Shown piece by piece: positions 34,021-43,181 of a stretch of DNA of 64,000 nucleotides. The stretch comes from Dyadobacter sp. CECT 9275 (GTDB taxonomy: Bacteria > Bacteroidota > Bacteroidia > Cytophagales > Spirosomataceae). The stretch spans positions 806,001-870,000 of the forward strand of contig NZ_CAJRAF010000002.1 in assembly GCF_907164905.1 (NCBI RefSeq), written 5' to 3'. Position 1 is the stretch's first letter; every line of letters starts with the position of its first letter. Under the pieces are notes generated by a model. It did not search any database. It was not told the DNA's origin and was given only the letters and a program-made list of their open reading frames with translations. A program made the position numbers and the translations under genes.

Positions 34021-36380
34021 AAAACTATTTCAAAATCGCCTGGCGGAACATTGTCCGTCAAAAAGCTTATTCCATATTGAACATTGCCGGTTTATCCATC
34101 GGCATGGCGTGCAGTATCCTGATCCTGTTATGGGTGCAGAATGAACTGAGTTACGACCGGTTCCATTCACGAGCCGGTCAGCTGTTTCGCCTGACGTGTA
34201 GTGCGGGCGACTTCAAAGTGGCCGTCAGCTCGGCCGGTATGGCCAGAGGATTGCAGTCGCAGCTACCCCAGATAAAAAGCGGAGTAAGGTTGAGCAAGCT
34301 CAGTGCCATGCTGTTCGAAGTAGGCGAAAAAAAAGTGGAAGAAAAACGCGTCTTCTATGCCGATTCTAATTTTCTTAAAGTTTTCTCCTTTCCCCTGCTG
34401 GCAGGAAATGCGGCTACGGCACTCAACGATCCGGGAGCAATTTTGATCACAGAACAAACAGCCGAAAAATATTTTGGCACGCGTGATGCTGTGGGCAAGA
34501 CCATCCGGATCAACAATAACGAAAACTTTACCATTTCGGGAATTCTGGCCAATACACCTTCCAATTCTCATTTGCAGTTCGATGCGATCATTCCTATGAA
34601 AACCATGGCCAAATGGAACTGGGACATACAAAACGACACATGGGGTAATTTCAACTTTTATACCTATCTCGAACTCGACGAAAAGACGGCCGCATCTGCA
34701 CCAGCGCAACAAAAACTGACGCAACAAATAGCCAAAATTTTCAAGGATCACGGTGAAAAGATCAAACTAGACTTCCAGCTGCAACCATTGACGGACATCC
34801 ATTTGCACTCCAATCTACAGATCGATCTTCCCGGACACGGTAACATTCAGTATGTCAATATTTTCTTTTTGGTTGCTATCTTCATTCTGATTGTGGCCTG
34901 TATCAATTTCATGAATCTCGCCACCGCTCGATCCGAGCGGCGGGCCAAGGAAGTAGGGCTGCGCAAAGTGGTGGGCGCTAATCGTTACCAGCTTGTGTTC
35001 CAGTTCCTGGGCGAATCACTCATCTTTTCATTCCTCTCGCTGGTGATTGCGGTCGGTATCGTGTATATGTTGCTGCCAGTCTTCAAAATGCTGACTGAGA
35101 AGGCCCTCGCCATTCACTTGCTGGATGGAAAACTCCTGATGAACCTGATGGGCATAGCGGTACTGACAGGCTTGCTATCCGGCAGTTATCCTGCATTGTT
35201 CCTGTCTGGTTTCGCGCCTGTGAAAGTATTAAAAGGAAAACTAAGAGTCGCCGGAGGAAACCTGCTCTTCCGTAATGCATTGGTGGTGACACAGTTTGTG
35301 GTCGCCATCGTGCTGCTTGTGGGCACTGTGGTGGTTTACAAACAGCTGGATTTTATCAAAAAGCGCAACCTGGGTTTTGACAAATCCAATCTGCTTTACC
35401 TGCCCTTGAGCGGCGAGCTGGGTGGAAAACTACAGTCCTTGAAAGCGTCACTGGCGCAAAATCCGCTGACGGAAAATTTCACCGTCATTTCCGACTTGCC
35501 TACAAAGCTCGAATCCGGCACCATTGATATTGTCTGGGACGGACAAACGACCCGCAACCAAGTCGTCTTCCCGTCTATGGATGTAGATGAAAATTTCGTT
35601 AAAGTGTTCAAATCGCAAGTACTGGCAGGCCGCGGTTTCGACAAGTCGTTTTCGGGCGACAGTGCCAGCTATATAATCAATGAAAAGGCGATGCAGATCA
35701 TGGGTATGAACGTCGGTAATGCGGTGGGAAAAAGCCTGACTGTTTACAATAACAAGGGTACGATCATTGGCGTTGTGAAAAATTTTCACTTCAAATCATT
35801 GCAATATGCGATGGAGCCACTGATCCTGCGTCTCAACAAATGGGGCGGCGTGGTGATGGTCCGCACAACTCCTCACACGAACGAGCAAACCATCAGGGCA
35901 TTGGAAAAGATTAATCAGCAGCTCAACCCGGCCTTCCCTTTCACATTTGGCTTCCTGGATAAGGACCTGGATAATCTTTATCGTGGCGAGCAACAAATGG
36001 GAAGTATTTTTAATCTGTTTGCCGGTCTGGCTATTTTCATTTCCTGCCTGGGTTTGTATGGACTATCCGCCTTTATGGCAGAACAGCGTACCAAAGAAAT
36101 CGGCGTGCGCAAAGTGCTCGGAGCGACTGTCGCCGGAGTTGTCGGTTTGCTTTCCCGGGATTTTTTGAAACTCATATTGATCGCCATTGTCATCGCTTCA
36201 CCCATTGCGTGGTACAGTATGAATAAATGGTTAGAAGGATTTGCCTACCAAACCACCCTCCAATGGTGGATCATTGCCCTCGCTGGAATATTGGCCACCG
36301 GCATCGCACTATTTACGATCAGCTTTCAGAGTATCAAAGCGGCATTAATGAATCCTGTTAAGAGCTTACGCAGCGAATAG
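33915..36380 (+). CDS. FtsX/MacB-like ABC transporter permease (main body)
   Basis: The 821-residue frame includes DMLKNYFKIAWRNIVRQKAYSILNI, then a first membrane segment (IAGLSIGMACSILILLWV), a MacB-like periplasmic domain (DPGAILITEQTAEKYFGTRDAVGKTI), three membrane segments with MNLATARSERRAKEVGLRKVVGANR between them, and a second copy of the same plan ending with EQRTKEIGVRKVLGATVAGVVGLLSRDFLK and two membrane segments. Such double-module permeases export antimicrobials or lipids or transmit signals; the ATPase is not encoded here. Its natural start is probably at 33775, disrupted by a frameshift near 33909. Confidence 0.9.
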   Translation: MRYLLNVATVLPPFVRRRQQKTKYEQSFSLSPDMLKNYFKIAWRNIVRQKAYSILNIAGLSIGMACSILILLWVQNELSYDRFHSRAGQLFRLTCSAGDFKVAVSSAGMARGLQSQLPQIKSGVRLSKLSAMLFEVGEKKVEEKRVFYADSNFLKVFSFPLLAGNAATALNDPGAILITEQTAEKYFGTRDAVGKTIRINNNENFTISGILANTPSNSHLQFDAIIPMKTMAKWNWDIQNDTWGNFNFYTYLELDEKTAASAPAQQKLTQQIAKIFKDHGEKIKLDFQLQPLTDIHLHSNLQIDLPGHGNIQYVNIFFLVAIFILIVACINFMNLATARSERRAKEVGLRKVVGANRYQLVFQFLGESLIFSFLSLVIAVGIVYMLLPVFKMLTEKALAIHLLDGKLLMNLMGIAVLTGLLSGSYPALFLSGFAPVKVLKGKLRVAGGNLLFRNALVVTQFVVAIVLLVGTVVVYKQLDFIKKRNLGFDKSNLLYLPLSGELGGKLQSLKASLAQNPLTENFTVISDLPTKLESGTIDIVWDGQTTRNQVVFPSMDVDENFVKVFKSQVLAGRGFDKSFSGDSASYIINEKAMQIMGMNVGNAVGKSLTVYNNKGTIIGVVKNFHFKSLQYAMEPLILRLNKWGGVVMVRTTPHTNEQTIRALEKINQQLNPAFPFTFGFLDKDLDNLYRGEQQMGSIFNLFAGLAIFISCLGLYGLSAFMAEQRTKEIGVRKVLGATVAGVVGLLSRDFLKLILIAIVIASPIAWYSMNKWLEGFAYQTTLQWWIIALAGILATGIALFTISFQSIKAALMNPVKSLRSE

Positions 36381-36403
36381 TAAGTGATCCTGGACACATC
36401 ACT

Positions 36404-36452
36404 AAAAAACGACCTGATTTGCGAGATTAAAGTTCAATCCCGCAAATCAGGT
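36404..36452 (-). terminator. Terminator after the AraC gene, between convergent genes
   Basis: ACCTGATTTGCG (36412-36423) and CGCAAATCAGGT (36441-36452) form a perfect 12-bp stem, extended by GATT/AATC after one mismatch. On the minus strand the stem is followed by a T6 run (A6 at 36404-36409 on plus). It serves the minus-strand AraC gene and may also stop the permease message. Confidence 0.8.
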
Positions 36453-36533
36453 TTGAAGTGCTCTATACAAAGATACGCTGTTGAATATTTACCTGCCTGA
36501 TATTTCACTCGTTTCTGGATTAAGTAGAGCTCA

Positions 36534-37397
36534 TCAGAGCATTCCTTTCCTGAACTCAAAAGGTGTCTGCCCCATTTGTTTTTTAAAAACCTGTATGAAA
36601 TGGGAAACATTTTCAAAGCCGATCTCATAACAAACTTCCGTAACGGAGGTATCTTTTTTACAAAGCAGGTCACAGGCGTAACGTATGCGGAGGTCGGTGA
36701 GGTAATGCGTGAAAGTACGTCCCGTCTGGCTCTTAAAATAACGGCAAAATGCCGCTTCATTCATACTGGCGATTTCCGCAACCCGGGTGAGCGATATCTG
36801 TTCCGTAAAGTGTTCGAGCAAATAGGCATAAATCTTCCCCAGTTTTTCGTTGTTCTTCGTCAGCAGGGCGCTTGGCCGGTAATCGGGGGAAATCACGGTC
36901 ATCTGCTCAGACGAGCCTATTTCATGAAGAATATCCAAAAATAGCATCAATTGTCTGAACCCCTCCTGGGCAATCAGCGCATGCAATGCATCTGCAACCC
37001 GGCTTCTGAGTGGCTCATGCAATTTCAAACCTCCTCTGGCTTTTTCGAAGAGCCTTTGAATAACCTGTGTTTCAGGTATCAAAAAAAAGCCTTTCCCTGC
37101 AAAGTCTTCTGCAAATCTTACCACGATAGCTTCGGGCTTTTGCAGGCATTCGGGCTGAAGAAACTGCTGATCATTTTTCCAGTAATGCGACAGGTGTTTG
37201 CCAAGCAGGATGATTTCCCCGCCTTCAAACTTTTCAATGTTGTTACCAATGAAGCGTGTACCCGAACTGGCCACTACGTAATTCAGTTCCAGCTCGGGAT
37301 GAAAGTGCCAGGGGTTATTGAAATAAGGTACTATTTCATGGCGAATATCAAACGAACGGTCGTGATTAAGCGGAACGGTTAATCGGTTCGGGCGCAT
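36534..37397 (-). CDS. AraC family regulator with cupin-like sensor domain
   Basis: The 287-residue protein has an N-terminal cupin-like region (FNNPWHFHPELELNYVVASSGTRFIGNN) and a C-terminal AraC helix-turn-helix pair: ISLTRVAEIASMNEAAFCRYFKSQTGRTFTHYL and VTEVCYEIGFENVSHFIQVFKKQMGQTPFEFR, cited as patterns. The sensor histidines suggest sugar or metal-type ligand binding. It is divergent from the exported sugar isomerase-like gene at 37549 with a 151-bp gap, so it is the probable regulator of that gene and maybe of the locus that follows. Confidence 0.93.
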   Translation of the reverse strand: MRPNRLTVPLNHDRSFDIRHEIVPYFNNPWHFHPELELNYVVASSGTRFIGNNIEKFEGGEIILLGKHLSHYWKNDQQFLQPECLQKPEAIVVRFAEDFAGKGFFLIPETQVIQRLFEKARGGLKLHEPLRSRVADALHALIAQEGFRQLMLFLDILHEIGSSEQMTVISPDYRPSALLTKNNEKLGKIYAYLLEHFTEQISLTRVAEIASMNEAAFCRYFKSQTGRTFTHYLTDLRIRYACDLLCKKDTSVTEVCYEIGFENVSHFIQVFKKQMGQTPFEFRKGML

Positions 37398-37548
37398 GGG
37401 TGTAATGTATTTATACGGTATTGTTTGCCAATTTGGATATTAAATTATAACCAATGCAAAAAAGACAATATTTTCCGCAAAGGCAACATTAGATACGTAA
37501 AATAAAAAGCAGGTCTTTTGTCTTCTGAAAACTTTAACCAGGAGATAA

Positions 37549-38472
37549 ATGATAAAGTATCGTCCGGGCTCGTGGTGGTACGTGCGACTCACCGCCTGCT
37601 GCCTGATGGGACTTCTTTCCGGCACAACAACCAAAACATGGTCTCAGCAGATCAAGAATGAGTTCTTTCCGCTCCATAATATCATTCGGGGCGACTCGGT
37701 GTATGATACCTATTCCAAACAAGTAGCGCTCATTAAGAATGCGGGATACGATGGTATCGAGATCAGCCAGATCGATAGCTTTGAAGGCATGAAGGCGGCT
37801 TTGGATCAACACCACTTCAAAGGTTCCTATTTTTACGTAAAACTCAATGTAGAAGATCCGTATATAGATCATCGTTTAGAAGGTTATATCCAGCGTTTAA
37901 AAGGATCGGGCACCATTATCGCCCCATTTGTGACAAGTGACTCAAAGAAATACACCGACCCGGTTGCTGCCGCTGACTCAATTGTAATAAGCAGGATTGG
38001 CCAGATCGGCCAGTGGGCGCATGAAGCCGGTTTGCAGGTAGCTATTTACCCTCATTACAGGTTTTATGTCCAGCATATCAAACATTCCCTGGATTTGGTA
38101 CGCAAAATAAACCAGAATAACGTAGGGACCAGTTTTAATTTATGCCACTGGCTTGCCACTACCCCGGCAGGTGAAAGGAAATCACTCAGAGCGGACCTTA
38201 AAACCATTGCCCCATACCTGAAGCTGGTAACCCTGTGTGGGGCTAATGATGTTATCTCCGCTAAGCGGAACGTATGGGATGACTACATTCTGCCCCTGGG
38301 AACCGGTGACTTTGATACCTACGGCTTGCTTAGCTACATCATCCAGGAACTGCACTATAAAGGACCGGTTGGCGCACAATGTTATAACATCAAAGGCCCC
38401 AAACCTGAGCTGGTCCGGACCACCATGCAGGCTTGGCTGGACTATAAGGACCGTTTAAAATCAGAAAAATAA
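37549..38472 (+). CDS. Exported sugar phosphate isomerase/epimerase-like TIM barrel
   Basis: The 307-residue protein has a leader (LTACCLMGLLSGTTTKTWSQ) and a xylose-isomerase-like TIM barrel: YSKQVALIKNAGYDGIEISQ, LQVAIYPHYRFYV, VGTSFNLCHWLATTP, LVTLCGAND and the end GPVGAQCYNIKG. Glu, His and Asp residues at the strand ends fit the metal site of the AP-endonuclease-2 superfamily. Exported members are common in Bacteroidota and Planctomycetes loci that handle oxidised or ketosugars. An AGGAG motif lies 5-10 bases before the ATG, a Shine-Dalgarno that is uncommon in this phylum. Confidence 0.82.
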   Translation: MIKYRPGSWWYVRLTACCLMGLLSGTTTKTWSQQIKNEFFPLHNIIRGDSVYDTYSKQVALIKNAGYDGIEISQIDSFEGMKAALDQHHFKGSYFYVKLNVEDPYIDHRLEGYIQRLKGSGTIIAPFVTSDSKKYTDPVAAADSIVISRIGQIGQWAHEAGLQVAIYPHYRFYVQHIKHSLDLVRKINQNNVGTSFNLCHWLATTPAGERKSLRADLKTIAPYLKLVTLCGANDVISAKRNVWDDYILPLGTGDFDTYGLLSYIIQELHYKGPVGAQCYNIKGPKPELVRTTMQAWLDYKDRLKSEK

Positions 38473-38534
38473 TGCTACCATCCCGGGACGTAGCCACCGG
38501 AAAACTTACGTGAGGATATTATACGATGAAACAA

Positions 38535-39425
38535 TCATAGCGTTTCGCGGCTCCTTCTGTAGGTAATCGGCGAAACGCCCATCTGATGTTTGAATAATCT
38601 GGAAAAATAAAACGGATCGTCGATTCCGATTTGGGAAGCTACCTCATTGATACGCAGATCGCTGAAATGAAGTAACTGGCATGCTTTCTGTATCCGAAGG
38701 TAGTTAAAATAAGCTATAGGTGTGTAACCAGTGTCTTCTTTGAACTTCCTGGAGAAAAAGGAAACGGAAAGATTCACTGATCCCGCAATATTTTCGAGCG
38801 TAACTGTTTCCGACAAATGTTGCTGCATGTAGACAATGGCCTTGTCGGCGGTATTCATTTTTTGGGTGTTGTTGCTCTGCTGTCCAAAATGTTCCGGATT
38901 TATAAAGGTAGACAGGTAATACGACAAGGTCAGGTTCGCAAAGGTGAGGTTGCTCGTGCTGTATCCCTTACGCAACGTCATGACCATCTGTTTGAACAGC
39001 TCGGTACGTTCTTCCGAAAATCCGGCATAGATGGCCTCATACCGCTCCCACGAATCACGCATAATTGCCTTCCCGATTTCCATACAAAGGGAGCCGCCCA
39101 CGTGAACCCAATAGATACTCCAGGGATTTTTGGCATCCGCACCGTAAGAATGAGGTGTATCGGCCGGGATCACAAATATTTCTCCTGCCCGGATGTTTAC
39201 CTTATGATTTTCAATCTGAAGCCAGCCTTTGCCATCCGAACAATAAATAACAATCACCGAATGAATACCCCTGGGCCGCTGATAATAATGATGAAGTGCT
39301 TTTGGATAAAACCCGATGTGGGTAATATGGAGCCCCTGAATCAGCGGGAGTTTCCGGCAACTGGATAGTCCCACCTTGGGTATTTCTATAAACTGCTCTC
39401 CATCAAACCCCCTGCTTTTTCTCAT
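38535..39425 (-). CDS. AraC family regulator with arabinose-binding-type sensor domain
   Basis: The 296-residue protein has an AraC_binding cupin (IHSVIVIYCSDGKGWLQIENHKVNIRAGEIFVIPADTPHSYGAD as pattern) and two helix-turn-helix units (VTLENIAGSVNLSVSFFSRKFKEDTGYTP and INEVASQIGIDDPFYFSRLFKHQMGVSPITYR). It should bind a sugar and activate transcription. It is divergent from the PhyH-type gene, so it probably controls the run of genes from 39726 to 49512. It differs clearly in sensor domain from the AraC at 36534. Confidence 0.94.
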   Translation of the reverse strand: MRKSRGFDGEQFIEIPKVGLSSCRKLPLIQGLHITHIGFYPKALHHYYQRPRGIHSVIVIYCSDGKGWLQIENHKVNIRAGEIFVIPADTPHSYGADAKNPWSIYWVHVGGSLCMEIGKAIMRDSWERYEAIYAGFSEERTELFKQMVMTLRKGYSTSNLTFANLTLSYYLSTFINPEHFGQQSNNTQKMNTADKAIVYMQQHLSETVTLENIAGSVNLSVSFFSRKFKEDTGYTPIAYFNYLRIQKACQLLHFSDLRINEVASQIGIDDPFYFSRLFKHQMGVSPITYRRSRETL

Positions 39426-39725
39426 GTTTGAGCTTCTGACCTGAATTTCCGTTAAAAATTTTCTGTAAAAGTAAGATAATCCATGTTTTCAATAAGATCG
39501 TATAGCTGACTTTTTGCCAGATAACCGAATTTTGTATGACAGAAATCAAGTATTCACATGATATCTTAGGCACATAAGATAAATAACCAAAGATTAATTA
39601 TGAAGATAATTGAACGCTACAATTATTAAAAAATGGATTAAATTACTTAAACCCTATGGGTGCTATACAATCGTAACAAAGTTTTTCAAGAGCTGAAACC
39701 AAGGGCAGACATTACCCGAAGCATC
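39426..39725. other. Divergent promoter region between AraC and PhyH genes
   Basis: The AT-rich 300-bp gap should hold promoters in both directions and the AraC operator. The 11-mer TTAGGCACATA at 39566-39576 recurs at 52952-52962, in the region between the GH28 operon and the TPR regulator. A GTG at 39660 could extend the PhyH frame, but the ATG at 39726 fits the family start. Confidence 0.45.
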
Positions 39726-40574
39726 ATGACAAAAACATCTATCACTACCGATCAGATTGAACAGTACAACCGGGATGGCTTCCTGGCCATCAGGGGATTT
39801 TTCAGCCCGGAAGAAGTATCCAAATTGTATCGGATAGCTGTTGAAGACAACGTGGCCAGTAAAAATGCCATCAATGTCAATGACAGTTCGGGGAAACGCA
39901 GCAGGCTGTCTCTGTGGTACAAACCTGGCGACGATGTGTATGGACTGCTTGCCAGAAGCGAAACGCTGGTTGATGCAATTGATCGGCTTATGTATAAGGA
40001 TACCGGAGCAACGGACGGGCAGGATGTCTGCCATTACCACTCCAAGCTCATGCAGAAAGAACCACACGTGGGCGGTGCCTGGGAATGGCATCAGGATTAC
40101 GGATACTGGTACAAAAATGAATTCCTTTTTCCCGACCAGATGATGTCCGTCATGGTGGGTATAACGGATGCAAATAAAGAAAACGGCTGCCTGCAGGTAA
40201 TCCGGGGTTCGCACAGGATGGGACGCGTTGAGCACGGCTTCTCAGGCGAACAAGTGGGGGCATCCCAACGTTTCGTGGACCTTGCTTTGCAAACCATGGA
40301 GCTGGTATATGTAACACTTACGGCAGGTGATATCCTGTTTTTCCATAGCAATATCCTGCACCGTTCGGAAGCCAATTTATCAGTTAAACCACGATGGTCG
40401 CTGATATCCTGTTACAGCCGTACCTCCAACATTTCGCACAATCCATCTACCTCAACTGTTCTGGAGCCCATTGTCTCGGTTCCGGATCATGCATTGCTGG
40501 AATGGAACGCAGAAGGCTTGCCTGACAACGGGGCCGATTTCCTGAGCAAGGAGGCGGACGTATCCCTGAAATAG
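39726..40574 (+). CDS. Phytanoyl-CoA dioxygenase (PhyH) family oxygenase
   Basis: From ATG 39726 the protein has 282 residues and starts TKTSITTDQIEQYNRDGFLAIRGFFSPEEV, the standard PhyH opening. The iron site is WEWHQDYGYW (His and Asp of HxD) with the distal HSNILHRSEANLS histidine, and KPRWSLISCYSR would bind 2-oxoglutarate. It has no signal peptide, so it acts in the cytoplasm. Members hydroxylate small molecules of many kinds. It opens a run of carbohydrate genes, where demethylation or hydroxylation of a modified sugar is one guess. The gap to the next gene is 140 bp. Confidence 0.9.
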   Translation: MTKTSITTDQIEQYNRDGFLAIRGFFSPEEVSKLYRIAVEDNVASKNAINVNDSSGKRSRLSLWYKPGDDVYGLLARSETLVDAIDRLMYKDTGATDGQDVCHYHSKLMQKEPHVGGAWEWHQDYGYWYKNEFLFPDQMMSVMVGITDANKENGCLQVIRGSHRMGRVEHGFSGEQVGASQRFVDLALQTMELVYVTLTAGDILFFHSNILHRSEANLSVKPRWSLISCYSRTSNISHNPSTSTVLEPIVSVPDHALLEWNAEGLPDNGADFLSKEADVSLK

Positions 40575-40714
40575 AAAACGCACGGATCAATGAGAATCGC
40601 AGTAAACCACAGATCGTTTCGGTCTTTTAGTAAATTTGGAAATGCCGTGGCTGCATGGAAAGCTTGATAGTAGTGAATCTGCACATCCCGTGTGTGCTCC
40701 ATTTTTAAAAAAAT

Positions 40715-43030
40715 ATGATGTACAGGTTAACAGATAAAATGATAGGTTCATTCGCTTTATTATTGCTTGCGGGCATATTACAGGTATATGGCCAGAATCA
40801 GAATTTGCATAACATAAGCATAGAAAAAAATGTAATTACGATCCAATCCGGGAGCTTGCAAAGGGTGATCAGGATAAGTAAGTCTGACATCATGACCGAA
40901 AGTATCAAAGTCAACAACAAGCCGATCACTTCAGTAGGTTCAGTAGAACTGGCCCTGTCTTTTCATCAGGCCACACCCAACCAGGCTCCGGAAGGTATCA
41001 CCGACACGGCACGGTATGAGATCAGCCAGGAAGCCAGGAAAGCCAATGCAACCGATGTACTCAAAATATTGAAAGGGGGAGAGGAAGTGAAGCAAAATGT
41101 CAGCTGGGCGAAAATATGTGATCTGAAATCCGCCGACTGGAGCAAAGTTTTCAGCCATGTAAGTTCTACCGTGAGCGAACCGGCCAAAGGTACCAAGCGG
41201 CTCAATATCCGCGTCAGGTCTGTTGAAAACAACCCACTGAACAATGTGTCTGTCAATTTGTTTTATGAAGTATATCAGGGACACCCGGCCATTCGTAAGT
41301 GGGTTGAGATCAATAACAACAGCGGACAGTGGCTTAAGATAGACGGCCTAACGCTGGACGGCGCAGTGCTGTCAGAAGCGTTCGCCCATCTCACTAAACT
41401 AACTCCTTCCGAAAGAGGAGCTACTTCCAGTATCATCAGCTTTGGCAATTCAGACCACTCGGCAGGTGTTATTGTGGGCAGTGAAGTACCCTCTGCACTG
41501 CGCCTTATCGGCGACAAGGGGGCGACAGGTTATGCCAGCGAACATTTTGAATGGGTGATTGGCCCCGCAGAAAAATTCACCTCCGAACCTGTATTCATAT
41601 ATGCCTATGACCAGGAAAACGTGAAAACCATATCAGCCGTATCCACCGCTTTAGACCGCACCGTTGAGCGTTCTTTTAAACAGTATCTGTACGAGGTGAT
41701 CGGTCTCAAAAGAACCAATATGGCAGCATTTGTTCCTCAATGGTGCAGCTGGTCTAATTTTTCATCCTATATCACGCATGAAAACATAACCGAGATGGCG
41801 GATATTGCCGCAAAGGCGGGTTTCAGAAGCCTTTTACTGGATGCCGGATGGGCTATCAGTGACAAACCGGGCGCCTGGGCTACCTCAAGCACCGTTCCTG
41901 ATCCCAAAAAATTTCCTGATTTCACAAAAACATCGTCCCACATAACCGGCAAAGGATTACAGCTGGGCCTGTGGGTATCCTGCTACCGGAATCCTGCCAT
42001 GGCCGCCGATTTCAAAAATGTTGAAAATGCTTTCAGTATCCCCCTCATCAAAAGAGAAGGTGGACTGGCCATGAGCTTTGCAAGTGCTTGGAGGCATTAT
42101 TATGCCAATGACATCGCCTACCTGCGCGACCGCTACGGGGCCACCTATTTCAAACAGGACCTGACCAACATCAAATTTGGTGACATTGCGAAAGGTCACG
42201 AAAGCCGTACACAAAAGGAATCACTTTTACGCGGTCTGAGAGCTTTGCTGGCAACCATGGACGAGATCAACGCTTCTTCGCCCGACATTGTAATGGAAAT
42301 TACGCACGAAATCTACTGGGGTACTCCAGGGGTGCCCTGCGACCTGGCTGCACTGAAGCATGTGTATGCATACCATATTCCGCCCAATGATTATTCAGGA
42401 GCCGGAAAAACATCGCAGCGTTACAGTTCCTCCTGGAGCTACAAACCTGACAGCCTCAGAGCCAAGCTCATATCCGGATGTTTTAATGCACGAAAACAGT
42501 TATATGCACACAGAGGACTTCCGTTGCATTCCATCGAATATTATGCAGCTGCAACTGTTAATCACAAGGGAAGCCTCACTACTGAAGTCCAGCAGAGGCA
42601 GATATGCAGCTGGCTGATGGGCTCTCCTTCGGTTTTTGCTGGAGACCTGGCTTCGCTTTCGGATGAAAATATCCGCACCTACAAAGATGGCTTCAGTTTG
42701 TTAGAAGGGCTGGACAAGAAATATGCCATTTATGAAAATTTCCAATTCAGCGGGGTACCCGCTCCTACTGATACAGACTGGCACTGGTGGGGTAAGCTCA
42801 ACGACCAGGGATATGGCGCGGTCGTCGTATTACGCGGTGACAGCGGCTCCCCGACACGGAAAATTAACATTCCATGGGTACAAACGGATACCCGTTACAA
42901 TATCAGCCTTGGTTTCAGCAAAAAATCACTTGGTGCCTTTTCGGGACGTGACCTCCGAAAAGGTGTGCTGGAAATCGAACTCGGCACATTCGGCCAGGAA
43001 ATCATTGTTATTGAACCAGTTAACAAATAA
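40715..43030 (+). CDS. Exported GH36/clan GH-D-like alpha-glycosidase
   Basis: The 771-residue protein has a signal peptide (IGSFALLLLAGILQVYGQ), a large N-terminal beta domain of about 320 residues and a TIM barrel with clan GH-D features: WCSWSNFSSYITHENITEMA, FRSLLLDAGWAIS, GLQLGLWVSCYRNP, and the nucleophile strand TYFKQDLTNIK with Asp482. The MEITHEIYWGTPG segment lies where the acid/base is expected but does not match the usual GH36 motif, so the specificity is unsure; alpha-galactosidase or alpha-N-acetylgalactosaminidase are options. It precedes an exported peptidase and a SusCD pair. Confidence 0.82.
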   Translation: MMYRLTDKMIGSFALLLLAGILQVYGQNQNLHNISIEKNVITIQSGSLQRVIRISKSDIMTESIKVNNKPITSVGSVELALSFHQATPNQAPEGITDTARYEISQEARKANATDVLKILKGGEEVKQNVSWAKICDLKSADWSKVFSHVSSTVSEPAKGTKRLNIRVRSVENNPLNNVSVNLFYEVYQGHPAIRKWVEINNNSGQWLKIDGLTLDGAVLSEAFAHLTKLTPSERGATSSIISFGNSDHSAGVIVGSEVPSALRLIGDKGATGYASEHFEWVIGPAEKFTSEPVFIYAYDQENVKTISAVSTALDRTVERSFKQYLYEVIGLKRTNMAAFVPQWCSWSNFSSYITHENITEMADIAAKAGFRSLLLDAGWAISDKPGAWATSSTVPDPKKFPDFTKTSSHITGKGLQLGLWVSCYRNPAMAADFKNVENAFSIPLIKREGGLAMSFASAWRHYYANDIAYLRDRYGATYFKQDLTNIKFGDIAKGHESRTQKESLLRGLRALLATMDEINASSPDIVMEITHEIYWGTPGVPCDLAALKHVYAYHIPPNDYSGAGKTSQRYSSSWSYKPDSLRAKLISGCFNARKQLYAHRGLPLHSIEYYAAATVNHKGSLTTEVQQRQICSWLMGSPSVFAGDLASLSDENIRTYKDGFSLLEGLDKKYAIYENFQFSGVPAPTDTDWHWWGKLNDQGYGAVVVLRGDSGSPTRKINIPWVQTDTRYNISLGFSKKSLGAFSGRDLRKGVLEIELGTFGQEIIVIEPVNK

Positions 43031-43181
43031 AAAGCGGTTAATTCCTGTTGATATTAAAAAACGATCTAACTCATTCTTTCAAATAACGGTTACGTACCCG
43101 TTTTTAAGAATCGAGTTAAGAGCTCAGAGGGACAAAATTGCATATTGATCATCTAAATTCCATTTTTCATTCATAGCGGTT

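Noticed and set aside
39663..40235. 190-residue minus-strand open frame
   Set aside because: Antisense to the PhyH gene, whose iron-binding motif is intact.
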